This document shows positions 51,963-60,880 of a stretch of 64,000 nt of DNA, in pieces. A program made the position numbers and the translations under genes. The stretch lies in NCBI GenBank assembly GCA_045562555.1, contig JBJKVO010000011.1, positions 84,632 to 148,631 on the forward strand, in the 5' to 3' direction. This stretch comes from UBA2588 sp002339805 (GTDB lineage Bacteria; Chloroflexota; Dehalococcoidia; Lucifugimonadales; UBA3495). Every line of letters starts with the position of its first letter. The first letter of the stretch is position 1. The notes below the pieces were generated by a model. It searched no databases, was not told the DNA's origin, and was given only the letters and a program-made list of their open reading frames with translations.

Positions 51963-54900
51963 ATGTTTAAACCAGCAACTAACCGGGTTAACTTCCCAAC
52001 AATTGACACCGATGTCTTGGAATTTTGGGAGCAGAATAAGATTTTTGAAAGATCCTTTGAAGATAAAGAAGGTCAACCCAAATTTATGCTCTATGAAGGA
52101 CCTCCTACTGCAAACGGAAATCCGGGTATACATCATGTACTGGCGCGAGTGTTCAAAGACGTCATATGCCGATATAAGACTATGAAAGGATTCCAGTGTA
52201 TTCGCAAGGGAGGATGGGATACTCATGGATTACCGGTAGAATTAGAAATAGAGAAAGAATTAGGTTTAAAAAGTAAAAAAGAAATAGAAGAATACGGGAT
52301 AAAAGAATTTAATGAACAATGTAAGAATAGTGTATTTACATATGTCAAAGAATGGGAACAATTAACGGCCAGGATTGGGTATTGGGTAGACTTGGACGAT
52401 CCTTATGTCACTTTGCACAATAGTTACATTGAATCGGGTTGGTGGATCCTTAAAACATTGTGGGATCAAGGGCTTTTATATGAAGGAAGGCGGGCTACAC
52501 CGCATTGTCCACGATGCGTGACCAGTCTGAGCTCTCATGAAGTAGCCCTGGGATATAAGGATAACGTTAGAGACCCTTCTGTTTTTGTAAAGTTCTTAGT
52601 GGATTTTGACCGTACGGATAACTCAGGCATAAGCAATGAATTTTATTCCACTATAAAAGAAATTAATAGTAACGGGAATTTAGTACATTTCGTTGCGTGG
52701 ACCACTACTCCGTGGACGCTACCCTCCAATGCGGCTTTAGCAATTAATAAAGACGAATCGTACGTTGCAATAAAATTTACCACCACTAGCGAAGAAGATA
52801 TTACAGAGACTCAATATTTGGTAATGGCTCAGGCCCTCATAGGTGCTGTTTTAGATGGCAGCGAAGATTACGAAGTTTTAGCTAGCACTACAGGATCCTT
52901 ATTAGAAAGCATTTGTTACATTCCTCTATTTGATCCGACTAATGCGGAGTTACCGCAAGGTGCATTGGGCGTTTTTCAGGATGGTAGCATCAATTTGGAT
53001 AATGATCTGAATGAAAAAGACATGTTCAATAATTCATTTAAAGTTCATACGGCAAACTGGGTATCTATGTCTGATGGATCAGGTATCGTCCATATTGCTC
53101 CTGCCTTTGGTGAAGATGACTTAGCGCTTGGAAGGGAGAAAGGGATTGGATTCATTCAAACAGTAGATTTGCAAGGGATTATTACAGGGAATTATTCATT
53201 CGCAGGTAAATTTGTCAAAAATGCTGACAAAGAGATTTTAAGTGAATTGAATTCCAGAGGATTATTGCTTCGAAACGGGACGTATAGACACACATACCCT
53301 TTCTGCTGGAGGTGCGACAGCCCATTGCTCTATTATGCTAAGAGTTCGTGGTACATCAGGACGACAGAGAAAAAAGACGAATTAGTTAAGGGTAATCAAA
53401 AGATCAATTGGTATCCTGATCATGTAAAGAATGGCAGATTCGGAGAATGGCTTCAAAACAACGTGGATTGGGCAGTTTCCCGTGAACGTTATTGGGGCAC
53501 CCCAATGCCAATTTGGGAATGCCCGGACTGTTTAACTCAGATCTGTGTAGGTAGTGTGGAAGAATTGAATAACCTGTCAAAAGATTTCCCTGTGGGAGAG
53601 GATCTGGATTTGCACAGGCCGTTCATTGATGAAATAAAACTGAATTGTTCAACCGAGAACTGCAACGGGACCATGACTCGAATACCAGAAGTTATGGATG
53701 CTTGGTTTGATTCTGGCGCAATGCCATTTGCTCAATTCCATTATCCGTTTTCAGGTGAGAATAACTTTGCAGACCAGTTCCCGGCTGACTACATTTGCGA
53801 GGCTGTCGATCAAACCAGAGGGTGGTTCTACAGTTTACATGCTTTGGGCACCCTGTTGAAAAATCAGCCAGCATATAACAATGTTATTTGCCTGGGTCTG
53901 ATTTTGGATGAAAAAGGGCAAAAAATGAGTAAACGGATTGGCAATATAGTAGAACCCATGTCCGTACTAGAAATCCATGGAGCAGATGCCTTGAGATGGT
54001 ATTTATTCACTGCTTCTCATCCTGGGGAAAGTAGAAGATTTTCAGAGAGGCTGGTAGGGGAAGTATTTAGAAAAATGATGCTGACTCTATGGAATGTATA
54101 TTCATTTTTTACTAATTATGCTTCATTGGATGAATATGATCCCACCCAAACACCTGCAGATTGGAGGCCCCACACAGAGTTAGATAGGTGGATCTTGTCT
54201 GAGTTGAATTCATTAATAAACGAAGTAGATGAATTACTGGATAAATATAACCCTACAGACGCAGGGAGAGTTATTCAAGAATTTGTAGATAATCTTTCTA
54301 ATTGGTATGTAAGAAGAAGCAGAAGAAGATTCTGGAAAAGTGAAAACGATACTGACAAAACGGATGCTTACAATACTCTGTATCGTTGCCTGGTTACTGT
54401 ATCCGAATTGATGGCTCCATTGGCTCCTTTCGTATCTGAGGAACTATACCAAAAATTAGTTAAACAAGTCGATCCTTCCGCTAGTGATAGCGTTCATTTG
54501 AGTGATTTTCCAATGGCTGATGAATCGTTAATTGATGAAGAATTGATGAAAGCTATAAGACTCGCAATGAAAGTTTCCAGTCTCGGACGATCGGTGAGAT
54601 CAAGAGCAGGTTTGAAAGTACGGCAACCACTGTCTGATGTTTTGGTCTCTCCCAAAAATGAAGATGAAGCTCGCTTCCTATTCATGGTGAGTGACCAAAT
54701 CCTGGAAGAGTTGAACATAAAAACTCTTAATAGTTTTGAGAATGCAACTATGCTTGCAGATATAAAATCACAGTTAAGTCAAGAAAAAAGCGCTAGCTAT
54801 CATTCTTATGTTGCGATTGAAGATAATGCTTATATAGTTGCGGTAAATACGCATGTGACAGAAGACTTAAAAAATGAAGGTTTAATAAGGGAAATTTCAC

Positions 54901-55124
54901 ATCGCATACAGGGATTCAGAAAAGATGCTGGTCTTGATTTAAATGATCGTATAACCACATATATGAAACTTCCAGCAACTTTAGTTCCAGTGGTAGAACG
55001 ATTCTCGGATTTTTTGAAACAAGAAACTTTGACCTCGGAAATTGTGTTTGATGGAGATATTGAATACGACCAGGAGTTCGATATAGAAGGGGAAAATCTG
55101 CAATTCAGAGTAATGAAAGTTTAG
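51963..55124 (+). CDS. ileS: Isoleucyl-tRNA synthetase
   Basis: IleRS charges tRNA-Ile in the cytosol and edits misactivated valine. The 1053-residue class I enzyme has the HIGH-equivalent PPTANGNPGIHH at residues 47-58 and the KMSKR loop GQKMSKRIGN near residue 655. The editing domain includes WTTTPWTLPSN near 250, and DQTRGWFYSLH is near 620. The PGIHH form and length resemble the eukaryote-like (type 2, mupirocin-tolerant) group rather than the E. coli group. Its C-terminal part is the tRNA anticodon-binding helical domain. No T-box leader fits in the 51 bases upstream. Confidence 0.97.
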   Translation: MFKPATNRVNFPTIDTDVLEFWEQNKIFERSFEDKEGQPKFMLYEGPPTANGNPGIHHVLARVFKDVICRYKTMKGFQCIRKGGWDTHGLPVELEIEKELGLKSKKEIEEYGIKEFNEQCKNSVFTYVKEWEQLTARIGYWVDLDDPYVTLHNSYIESGWWILKTLWDQGLLYEGRRATPHCPRCVTSLSSHEVALGYKDNVRDPSVFVKFLVDFDRTDNSGISNEFYSTIKEINSNGNLVHFVAWTTTPWTLPSNAALAINKDESYVAIKFTTTSEEDITETQYLVMAQALIGAVLDGSEDYEVLASTTGSLLESICYIPLFDPTNAELPQGALGVFQDGSINLDNDLNEKDMFNNSFKVHTANWVSMSDGSGIVHIAPAFGEDDLALGREKGIGFIQTVDLQGIITGNYSFAGKFVKNADKEILSELNSRGLLLRNGTYRHTYPFCWRCDSPLLYYAKSSWYIRTTEKKDELVKGNQKINWYPDHVKNGRFGEWLQNNVDWAVSRERYWGTPMPIWECPDCLTQICVGSVEELNNLSKDFPVGEDLDLHRPFIDEIKLNCSTENCNGTMTRIPEVMDAWFDSGAMPFAQFHYPFSGENNFADQFPADYICEAVDQTRGWFYSLHALGTLLKNQPAYNNVICLGLILDEKGQKMSKRIGNIVEPMSVLEIHGADALRWYLFTASHPGESRRFSERLVGEVFRKMMLTLWNVYSFFTNYASLDEYDPTQTPADWRPHTELDRWILSELNSLINEVDELLDKYNPTDAGRVIQEFVDNLSNWYVRRSRRRFWKSENDTDKTDAYNTLYRCLVTVSELMAPLAPFVSEELYQKLVKQVDPSASDSVHLSDFPMADESLIDEELMKAIRLAMKVSSLGRSVRSRAGLKVRQPLSDVLVSPKNEDEARFLFMVSDQILEELNIKTLNSFENATMLADIKSQLSQEKSASYHSYVAIEDNAYIVAVNTHVTEDLKNEGLIREISHRIQGFRKDAGLDLNDRITTYMKLPATLVPVVERFSDFLKQETLTSEIVFDGDIEYDQEFDIEGENLQFRVMKV

Positions 55125-55134
55125 TAATAGTCAA

Positions 55135-55932
55135 ATGCCAGAACTACCTGAAGTTGAAAACACCAAAAGATATTTGATCGAATCAGGTATTGTAGGATTG
55201 CAATTTGAATCTGTGTGGACTGATAGTCCTACTAAATGGATGGGTATCACCGAGGAAGCATTTCTATCTGTGTTTCGTGATGCTAAAGTTGTGATGGTTG
55301 AAAGGGTTGCTAAATATCTTGTAATTCAAACTGAGAATGGCGATTTTCTTTTGCATCTAGGTATGACCGGCTGGCTTAGAATACAAAATGTGGACAACCC
55401 TGCACATAAATTTGCGAGACACGTATTCCATTTCAATGATTCAAGAGAATTACGCTTCATGGATTCTAGGAAATTTGGAAAAATCGTTTATGGAGAACCA
55501 CCTAAAGCATCAATCCTGTGCGACCCTTTGGATGAGGGCTTTGCACTAGAAGATTTGGGACTTTCAGTATTGAGCCGGAAAAGATCTATCAAATCCATAT
55601 TAATGGATCAATCATTAATTCCAGGATTGGGGAATCTGTACACAGACGAAAGTTTGTTCCAGGCAGGAATCAATCCATTTACTCCTATTTATAAATTATC
55701 TGTAGGGCAATTGGGTTTGTTGACTCAGAAAATCAAGACAAGTCTTATTCGATCTCTGGATGAATATGATTTAGTCCGAGGAGTAGATGATAGCGAGCCA
55801 TATTTTAGTATGACGCCCTGGGATATACAGAGAAAAGAAAATGATCCGTGTTCCAAATGTGGTGCTCTGATGCAATTCTCTAGGATAAATGCACGCGGAA
55901 CTTATTATTGCTTAGAATGCCAACCGATGTGA
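55135..55932 (+). CDS. mutM: Formamidopyrimidine-DNA glycosylase
   Basis: MutM (Fpg) removes oxidised purines such as 8-oxoguanine from DNA and nicks the site. The 265-residue protein starts MPELPEVE with the catalytic Pro2 and Glu3, has the helix-two-turn-helix DQSLIPGLGNLYTDESLF near residues 161-178 and a C-terminal zinc finger CSKC...CLEC. The catalytic lysine region VERVAKYLVI is near residue 60. It starts 10 bases after the ileS stop and is likely cotranscribed. Confidence 0.95.
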   Translation: MPELPEVENTKRYLIESGIVGLQFESVWTDSPTKWMGITEEAFLSVFRDAKVVMVERVAKYLVIQTENGDFLLHLGMTGWLRIQNVDNPAHKFARHVFHFNDSRELRFMDSRKFGKIVYGEPPKASILCDPLDEGFALEDLGLSVLSRKRSIKSILMDQSLIPGLGNLYTDESLFQAGINPFTPIYKLSVGQLGLLTQKIKTSLIRSLDEYDLVRGVDDSEPYFSMTPWDIQRKENDPCSKCGALMQFSRINARGTYYCLECQPM

Positions 55933-56013
55933 ATATCTGATACCACCTGTGATAAAATTAAAGATGGTGTAAGAGATTATAAAATGACAATGCTACTAAC
56001 GGAGGCATGATTA

Positions 56014-58149
56014 ATGGCAGACTATAGTAAACACGAGGCTCAAGATTGGGCGTGGGAGACACTAAAAGGACAATGGACCACGTTCGTAACTCCATTCACC
56101 TCAGATGACAATATCGATGAATCAAGCATAAGGGCTAATATTCAACGTGCACGAGATCTTGGTACGACCGGAGGAGGTTGTACTTGGGGAATGGGAGAAT
56201 TCTGGAGTTTGTCATTTGCTGAACGCTGCCAAGTGATGGACATAGTTGCATCAGAAGCTGCAGGGAAATGGCCTATTGCAGCCCATGTAACACACACTTC
56301 ATTTAAAGATATGATTGCATTAGCAGATAGAGCAGAAAATAATGGTTTTGATTTATTGGTTGTGGCACCTCCTTATATGGTGACCAACACAGAAGAACAA
56401 GTAATAGAGTTTGTAAACGGTTTAGCTAGCCACTCGAACCTAGCTATTATGTTTTACAATTCCCCGCAATTTGGCATGGTTATGAGTCCCGAAGGCTTAG
56501 ATAAAATATGTTCGATTCCGTCGGTCGTAGGTGTTAAAGAAGCGAGCTTTAACCAGCAAATATCTATTAAAACACATATCACAACTGGCTCGAAGGCCAT
56601 TATAAGTACTCCTGATGAATGGATATTTGCAAAAGGCAAAGAATTAGGCTTTCAGCAGCATGTAATGTTTGCAAACACTTCTGATTGGCGTTTTGATCTT
56701 CCTGGTAGAAATAATTATGTTCAATTTATAGATAGGGCTACCAGAGGAGATCTTGACCAGGAATTTTATGACAAGAACATTTCAGAAATTAAAGCAGTCT
56801 CTGATAAATGGTGGGGTTACACAGTACAAAAAAGTGGTGGAGCGCTGCCCGTTGCGATGATTAAGCATTGGGGTGAACTGATGGGATTAAACTCGGGTCA
56901 CGTTAGGAAGCCATTAAATGATTTAACATATCAGGAAAAATCGGAATTGAAGAAAGATTTGGAATCTGTTGGCCTGATTACGAAGCCTGAAGAAGTTGTA
57001 ACAGTGACTAATAATGCCAATGCCGCTTGGTTAAATAATGCCGATGCTGGATCATCAGGAATGATGTTATTAGTCAGTGCCCAGAACATGGATGAGGTTT
57101 ACGAAGCTGATAAAGGCGGAGCAGACATAATTGACGTTAAGAATCTACAAGAAGCTGCAGTCGGTTCAGCTCATCCTAGCCTGGTTGCCCAAGCCAGAAA
57201 TGAAGTTGCAGCTAAAAAGCACGTGAGTGTGACTCTCGGAGTAGTTCCCAATCAAGCTGGTACAGTAGCTATGGCAGTACATGCTGCTGCAGTAATGGAT
57301 GCTACATCCGTCAAGGTTGGGTTCATAGAGACAACTTATGATGACGCAGTGTTTATTCTAAGAGAATGCCGAAGAGCCCTACAAGGATTTGGTACTAAAT
57401 TGATTGGCTCATTGTTTGCGGATAATGTGCTGTACGAAGAAGGGTTAGATCCATTGCTAATGGTTAAATTGGCGTTGGATGGTGAATGTGATGGGTTCTT
57501 GATTGATACTCTCGTAAAAGATGGTAGGAACTTGTTTGATTTTATACCTGAACCTAAATTGAAAGAAATGGTACTAGAAGCTAAACAGGCTGGATTAAGT
57601 ACAGCATTATCTGGACACTTAAAATTGGACAATCTTGATGAACTAGCCAGGATAAATCCAGATATAGTTGGAGTCCGAGGTGCAGTTTGCTCCTCAGGAG
57701 ATCGTGACAGAACAGTTGCATGGGAAGCAGTAGCCCATTTCAAAACTCAGTTGGATTTACGAAAAACCGGCCAGATAGATGTGTATGCCGGTCACTCCAA
57801 TGGTAGTAATGGTTACAGTAATGGTAACGGGCATTCCAATGGAACCAATGGTTACAGTAATGGCAACGGGCACTCCAATGGTAATGGTGTTGTTGCTGTT
57901 AACGATTCAGGCTGGGCGATTATTGATGGAAGAGGAAAAAACTGCGCCGGAGTCATTGCTGCGCTAGCAAAACAGATAGAAGCCGATTACAGTTCGTTTG
58001 TTGAAGTGATTCTCGCAGATGCTCTGAATATTTACGATGTGCTGGCTTGGGCTGAGCAGGCGAATCATAAATTGATTACTAAACGGGTGGATGAGTCAGG
58101 GAATACTCGAATTCTGATTCAGCCTCATGCATTAACCCCTGTAAGTTAG
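56014..58149 (+). CDS. Three-domain fusion: DapA-family aldolase, MfnB-type furan synthase, TusA-like domain
   Basis: Residues 1-325 are a dihydrodipicolinate-synthase-family aldolase with FYNSP (Tyr148) and the Schiff-base lysine in VVGVKEAS (Lys175). Residues 350-585 are homologous to MfnB, (5-formylfuran-3-yl)methyl phosphate synthase of methanogens: the expected Asp374, Lys376, Lys434, Asp498 and Lys502 (M. jannaschii D25, K27, K85, D151, K155) are all present, so it should be active. A Gly/Asn/Ser/His repeat linker (about 593-627) leads to a TusA-like domain (633-705) with IIDGRGKNCAGV, Cys644. TusA domains usually have Cys-Pro at this point. GGAGG (56001-56005) precedes the ATG by 8 bases. 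The gene is single between mutM and sbcC; the pathway is unknown. Confidence 0.88.
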   Translation: MADYSKHEAQDWAWETLKGQWTTFVTPFTSDDNIDESSIRANIQRARDLGTTGGGCTWGMGEFWSLSFAERCQVMDIVASEAAGKWPIAAHVTHTSFKDMIALADRAENNGFDLLVVAPPYMVTNTEEQVIEFVNGLASHSNLAIMFYNSPQFGMVMSPEGLDKICSIPSVVGVKEASFNQQISIKTHITTGSKAIISTPDEWIFAKGKELGFQQHVMFANTSDWRFDLPGRNNYVQFIDRATRGDLDQEFYDKNISEIKAVSDKWWGYTVQKSGGALPVAMIKHWGELMGLNSGHVRKPLNDLTYQEKSELKKDLESVGLITKPEEVVTVTNNANAAWLNNADAGSSGMMLLVSAQNMDEVYEADKGGADIIDVKNLQEAAVGSAHPSLVAQARNEVAAKKHVSVTLGVVPNQAGTVAMAVHAAAVMDATSVKVGFIETTYDDAVFILRECRRALQGFGTKLIGSLFADNVLYEEGLDPLLMVKLALDGECDGFLIDTLVKDGRNLFDFIPEPKLKEMVLEAKQAGLSTALSGHLKLDNLDELARINPDIVGVRGAVCSSGDRDRTVAWEAVAHFKTQLDLRKTGQIDVYAGHSNGSNGYSNGNGHSNGTNGYSNGNGHSNGNGVVAVNDSGWAIIDGRGKNCAGVIAALAKQIEADYSSFVEVILADALNIYDVLAWAEQANHKLITKRVDESGNTRILIQPHALTPVS
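57793..57891 (+). repeat. In-frame tandem repeats coding a Asn-Gly-rich linker
   Basis: Degenerate 12- to 48-bp units code the linker with motifs such as GHSNG and GYSNGNGHSNG, repeated twice to three times. It joins the MfnB-like domain to the TusA-like domain of the fusion protein. Confidence 0.8.
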
Positions 58150-58155
58150 TATAAG

Positions 58156-58192
58156 TCAGGCAGAGTTTATAGTATAAGTTGAACCTGCCTGA
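58156..58192. terminator. Possible hairpin between convergent genes
   Basis: TCAGGCAG (58156-58163) and CTGCCTGA (58185-58192) form a GC-rich 8-bp stem with a 21-base loop just after the fusion gene stop and over the end of sbcC. No T-run follows, so function as a terminator is only possible. Confidence 0.35.
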
Positions 58193-60756
58193 TCTTTGAC
58201 AACTTCAATACGCGTTGGGAAAGCATCTTTAAGATCGTCTAAATGAGTTATCACTATTATCATTTCAAACTGATCACCGATTGCCGATATGGTATCCAGA
58301 ATTTTTTCTCTGCCCACTGAATCTTGAGTGCCGAAACCTTCATCTAAAAACAATACAGGTAATGAGGCGCCACTACGCCTGGCTAGTACTTTTGATAATG
58401 CGATACGGAGTGCAAGGTTTATCCGGAAAGCTTCGCCCCCACTGTATGATTCGTACGAGCGCTTGCCTAGTTCATCCGCGATGCTGATATCTAATGTCTC
58501 AATTGGGTCCCCTTTCCCTGTGCGCCTTTCCCTAGTTGTTTCGAGCGTGGTGTATAACCTGTTATCTGTCATCTTGGATAGCAGTTGATTGGTTTCCTCT
58601 TCTATTTGGGGGATTAAAGCTTCAATCAACATCGCTTGAATGCCTTGTTTCCCGAAAGCATTGGCGACTTCTGTGTATATCTTGTGTTTGTTTTCGGTGT
58701 CAGATCTATCTGATTTAAATTGTCGGAGCTTTTCTTTGGAATCCTTAGCCCGATTAATTTTTGACTGGATATTTTGTATATTGATTTCCTGATTGCGGAT
58801 TTGTTCATTAGTTTGGTTAAGTGATTGTTGTATTTCATTTAGATGGGATTTTAGTTGTTCTGACGCTGCTATTTTAGAATCTATTGTTGTTATATTTTGA
58901 GATAGTTCAGCGAGTTCGTTCTGTTTTTGGGTTATGCGTTTGGTTAGTTCCCCAATTTGCATTACGGTTTCTGGAGCTTGCGCCTTTGCTGTGAGCAGCT
59001 GAGTGTGTAGATTTGCGTGGTTTTGATTGTCGGATATGTATTGTTGCAGCGTTTCTACTGTTTTTGCGTTGTATACACTATCTTCTAATTTTGATGTCAA
59101 TTCTTTGCGATTTTTCTGTTCTTCTTGTAGAAAATCTTGTTTGTTAAGGGATGCAGCCAAGGTTTCACATTCTTTTTTCAGTTTGATGATTTCAGTTTCA
59201 GCGTGACTACTATCTTCGATTTGTTTATTAGTTACTGTTATTTTTGTTGTTAATTGTTGCCTATAATTTTCCAAGTGAGACGTTTTGGTGCGCACATTTT
59301 CTTTGATTAACCCTAACTCAGTACTTAACTTGTCGATCAAAGTTTTATTTTCTACATATTGGGTACGCTTCGATTCGATTTCGGAGTGGTAAGTATTTTT
59401 CAGATTTTCAGCAGATGACTCATCTAGTTGAGACTGACATAGAGGACAGCTATGCATATCTGAAGAAGAGTGTTCGATTAAATCTAGTTTCTGTTTTATT
59501 TCTAGACCTTCTTTTTCGTGCACTTCTGATAGAGTTTGGGCCTCGCTAATTTGTGACGTTAATAGACTGTCTTGGTTTTGAAGAGTCTTGATATCTTCTT
59601 CTGTTGTTTTTGTGGCAAGCAGTTCATTCTCGAGTTTTTCTTGCTGTGAGAATAGATCAGGTAATTGTTTTGCAAGGTCTGAATAACGGTGTATTTCGCT
59701 TTCTTTTTGGTTTAATTGAGTTTCAATTGACACTTGGTATCTGGATATAAGGAGCTCTATTTCTGATAATTTCGATTGCAATTCCATATAAGTTGTTTGC
59801 TCTTTTTGCTGCAGGTCAAGCTCGTTTCTAGATTTTTCAAATAACATGTTATTGTGCCGGATAATTTCTTCTTGATCGAATAAGCTTTCAAAAGTTTTAT
59901 ATAAAACTTGCTTTTGATCTCTGTCGTTGTTCATGAAATTTATATCGTTTTCTATCCCTGACAATGTTTCAGACATCTGTTTCAGACGATTTATTTCTAT
60001 TTCTGATCGGGTTACCTCTTCTGATTTTGAATTCCATTCCATTTCTAATTTAGTTTTTTGTTCTATTTTTTTATTAAGTGCTACAGATTCTGATTCAACA
60101 TTTTTAATTAAGGTATCCTCATCAAGGTCTAATGTTTCCATGTCAGCTTCAATATATTGCATAGCTCCAGTAATGCTTTGTAACTGACTCGTGAATTCAC
60201 CCAGTAGTGCCCTTGCTTCTTCCTGAAACTTGTCATAAATTTCTAATCCTAGAATGTTGGCGAGGATTTCTTTTCTTTGGGATGGAGTTTTGTTAGTGAA
60301 TTCGTCCGAATGTCCCTGCAATAGGAAAGCAGAGTTTATAAAAGTTTCATAATCCATACTGATCACACTAATGATTTTTGCCTGTGTGTTCCTTACGCTG
60401 TCTTCTGTGATCGGTATGAATTGATCTGTTTGTTGAATTTGCAATTGTAGATCAGTAATTCCTGTTTTTCGTCTGCCACCGGATTTGATGTGGCTTCGAA
60501 TGACTCGGTATGTCTGGTTAGACGCGGAGAAAGTTAATTCCACTCGGGTTTCGTCTGCTCCTAAAGAGACTAGATCATCCGCTGACCGGACTCTACACCT
60601 ACCCCAAAGAGCCCAGGTAATAGAGTCTAGCAAAGCGGATTTACCATGGCCGTTTCTGCCCGACAGGGCGGCAACTGTCATACCTGTGAAGTCGAGTTCA
60701 GGAACTTCTTCTCGGTAAGACATGAAATTTTCTAGTTTTAATGTGATTGGAATCAT
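58156..60756 (-). CDS. sbcC: SbcC/Rad50-type SMC-like ATPase
   Basis: SbcC with the nuclease SbcD cleaves DNA ends and hairpins; it is a long dimeric ATPase. The 866-residue chain has Walker A GRNGHGKSALLDS near residues 33-45, long coiled coils with the zinc-hook CPLC near residue 435 in the middle, and the C-terminal ABC signature ESYSGGEAFRINLALR and Walker B LPVLFLDEGFGTQD. The ATG at 60756 is chosen because the conserved MIPITLKLENFMSYRE begins there. It is divergent from ffh and no sbcD gene lies beside it, so its partner must be elsewhere. Confidence 0.92.
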   Translation of the reverse strand: MIPITLKLENFMSYREEVPELDFTGMTVAALSGRNGHGKSALLDSITWALWGRCRVRSADDLVSLGADETRVELTFSASNQTYRVIRSHIKSGGRRKTGITDLQLQIQQTDQFIPITEDSVRNTQAKIISVISMDYETFINSAFLLQGHSDEFTNKTPSQRKEILANILGLEIYDKFQEEARALLGEFTSQLQSITGAMQYIEADMETLDLDEDTLIKNVESESVALNKKIEQKTKLEMEWNSKSEEVTRSEIEINRLKQMSETLSGIENDINFMNNDRDQKQVLYKTFESLFDQEEIIRHNNMLFEKSRNELDLQQKEQTTYMELQSKLSEIELLISRYQVSIETQLNQKESEIHRYSDLAKQLPDLFSQQEKLENELLATKTTEEDIKTLQNQDSLLTSQISEAQTLSEVHEKEGLEIKQKLDLIEHSSSDMHSCPLCQSQLDESSAENLKNTYHSEIESKRTQYVENKTLIDKLSTELGLIKENVRTKTSHLENYRQQLTTKITVTNKQIEDSSHAETEIIKLKKECETLAASLNKQDFLQEEQKNRKELTSKLEDSVYNAKTVETLQQYISDNQNHANLHTQLLTAKAQAPETVMQIGELTKRITQKQNELAELSQNITTIDSKIAASEQLKSHLNEIQQSLNQTNEQIRNQEINIQNIQSKINRAKDSKEKLRQFKSDRSDTENKHKIYTEVANAFGKQGIQAMLIEALIPQIEEETNQLLSKMTDNRLYTTLETTRERRTGKGDPIETLDISIADELGKRSYESYSGGEAFRINLALRIALSKVLARRSGASLPVLFLDEGFGTQDSVGREKILDTISAIGDQFEMIIVITHLDDLKDAFPTRIEVVKDQAGSTYTINSA

Positions 60757-60880
60757 ATGACAATCGCTATGCAATAAAGTAGAATTAGGATGCAATTTAC
60801 AGTATAAAATCTTGTGTGTTGTTATGTAATAGGATTGCCTCCTAGTTTACATATTATTTTAACAATTTCTGGAGAAATTG

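Noticed and set aside
57793..57891. CRISPR-like repeats
   Set aside because: The repeats are degenerate, in frame and code a Gly/Asn linker within one protein; there are no unique spacers.
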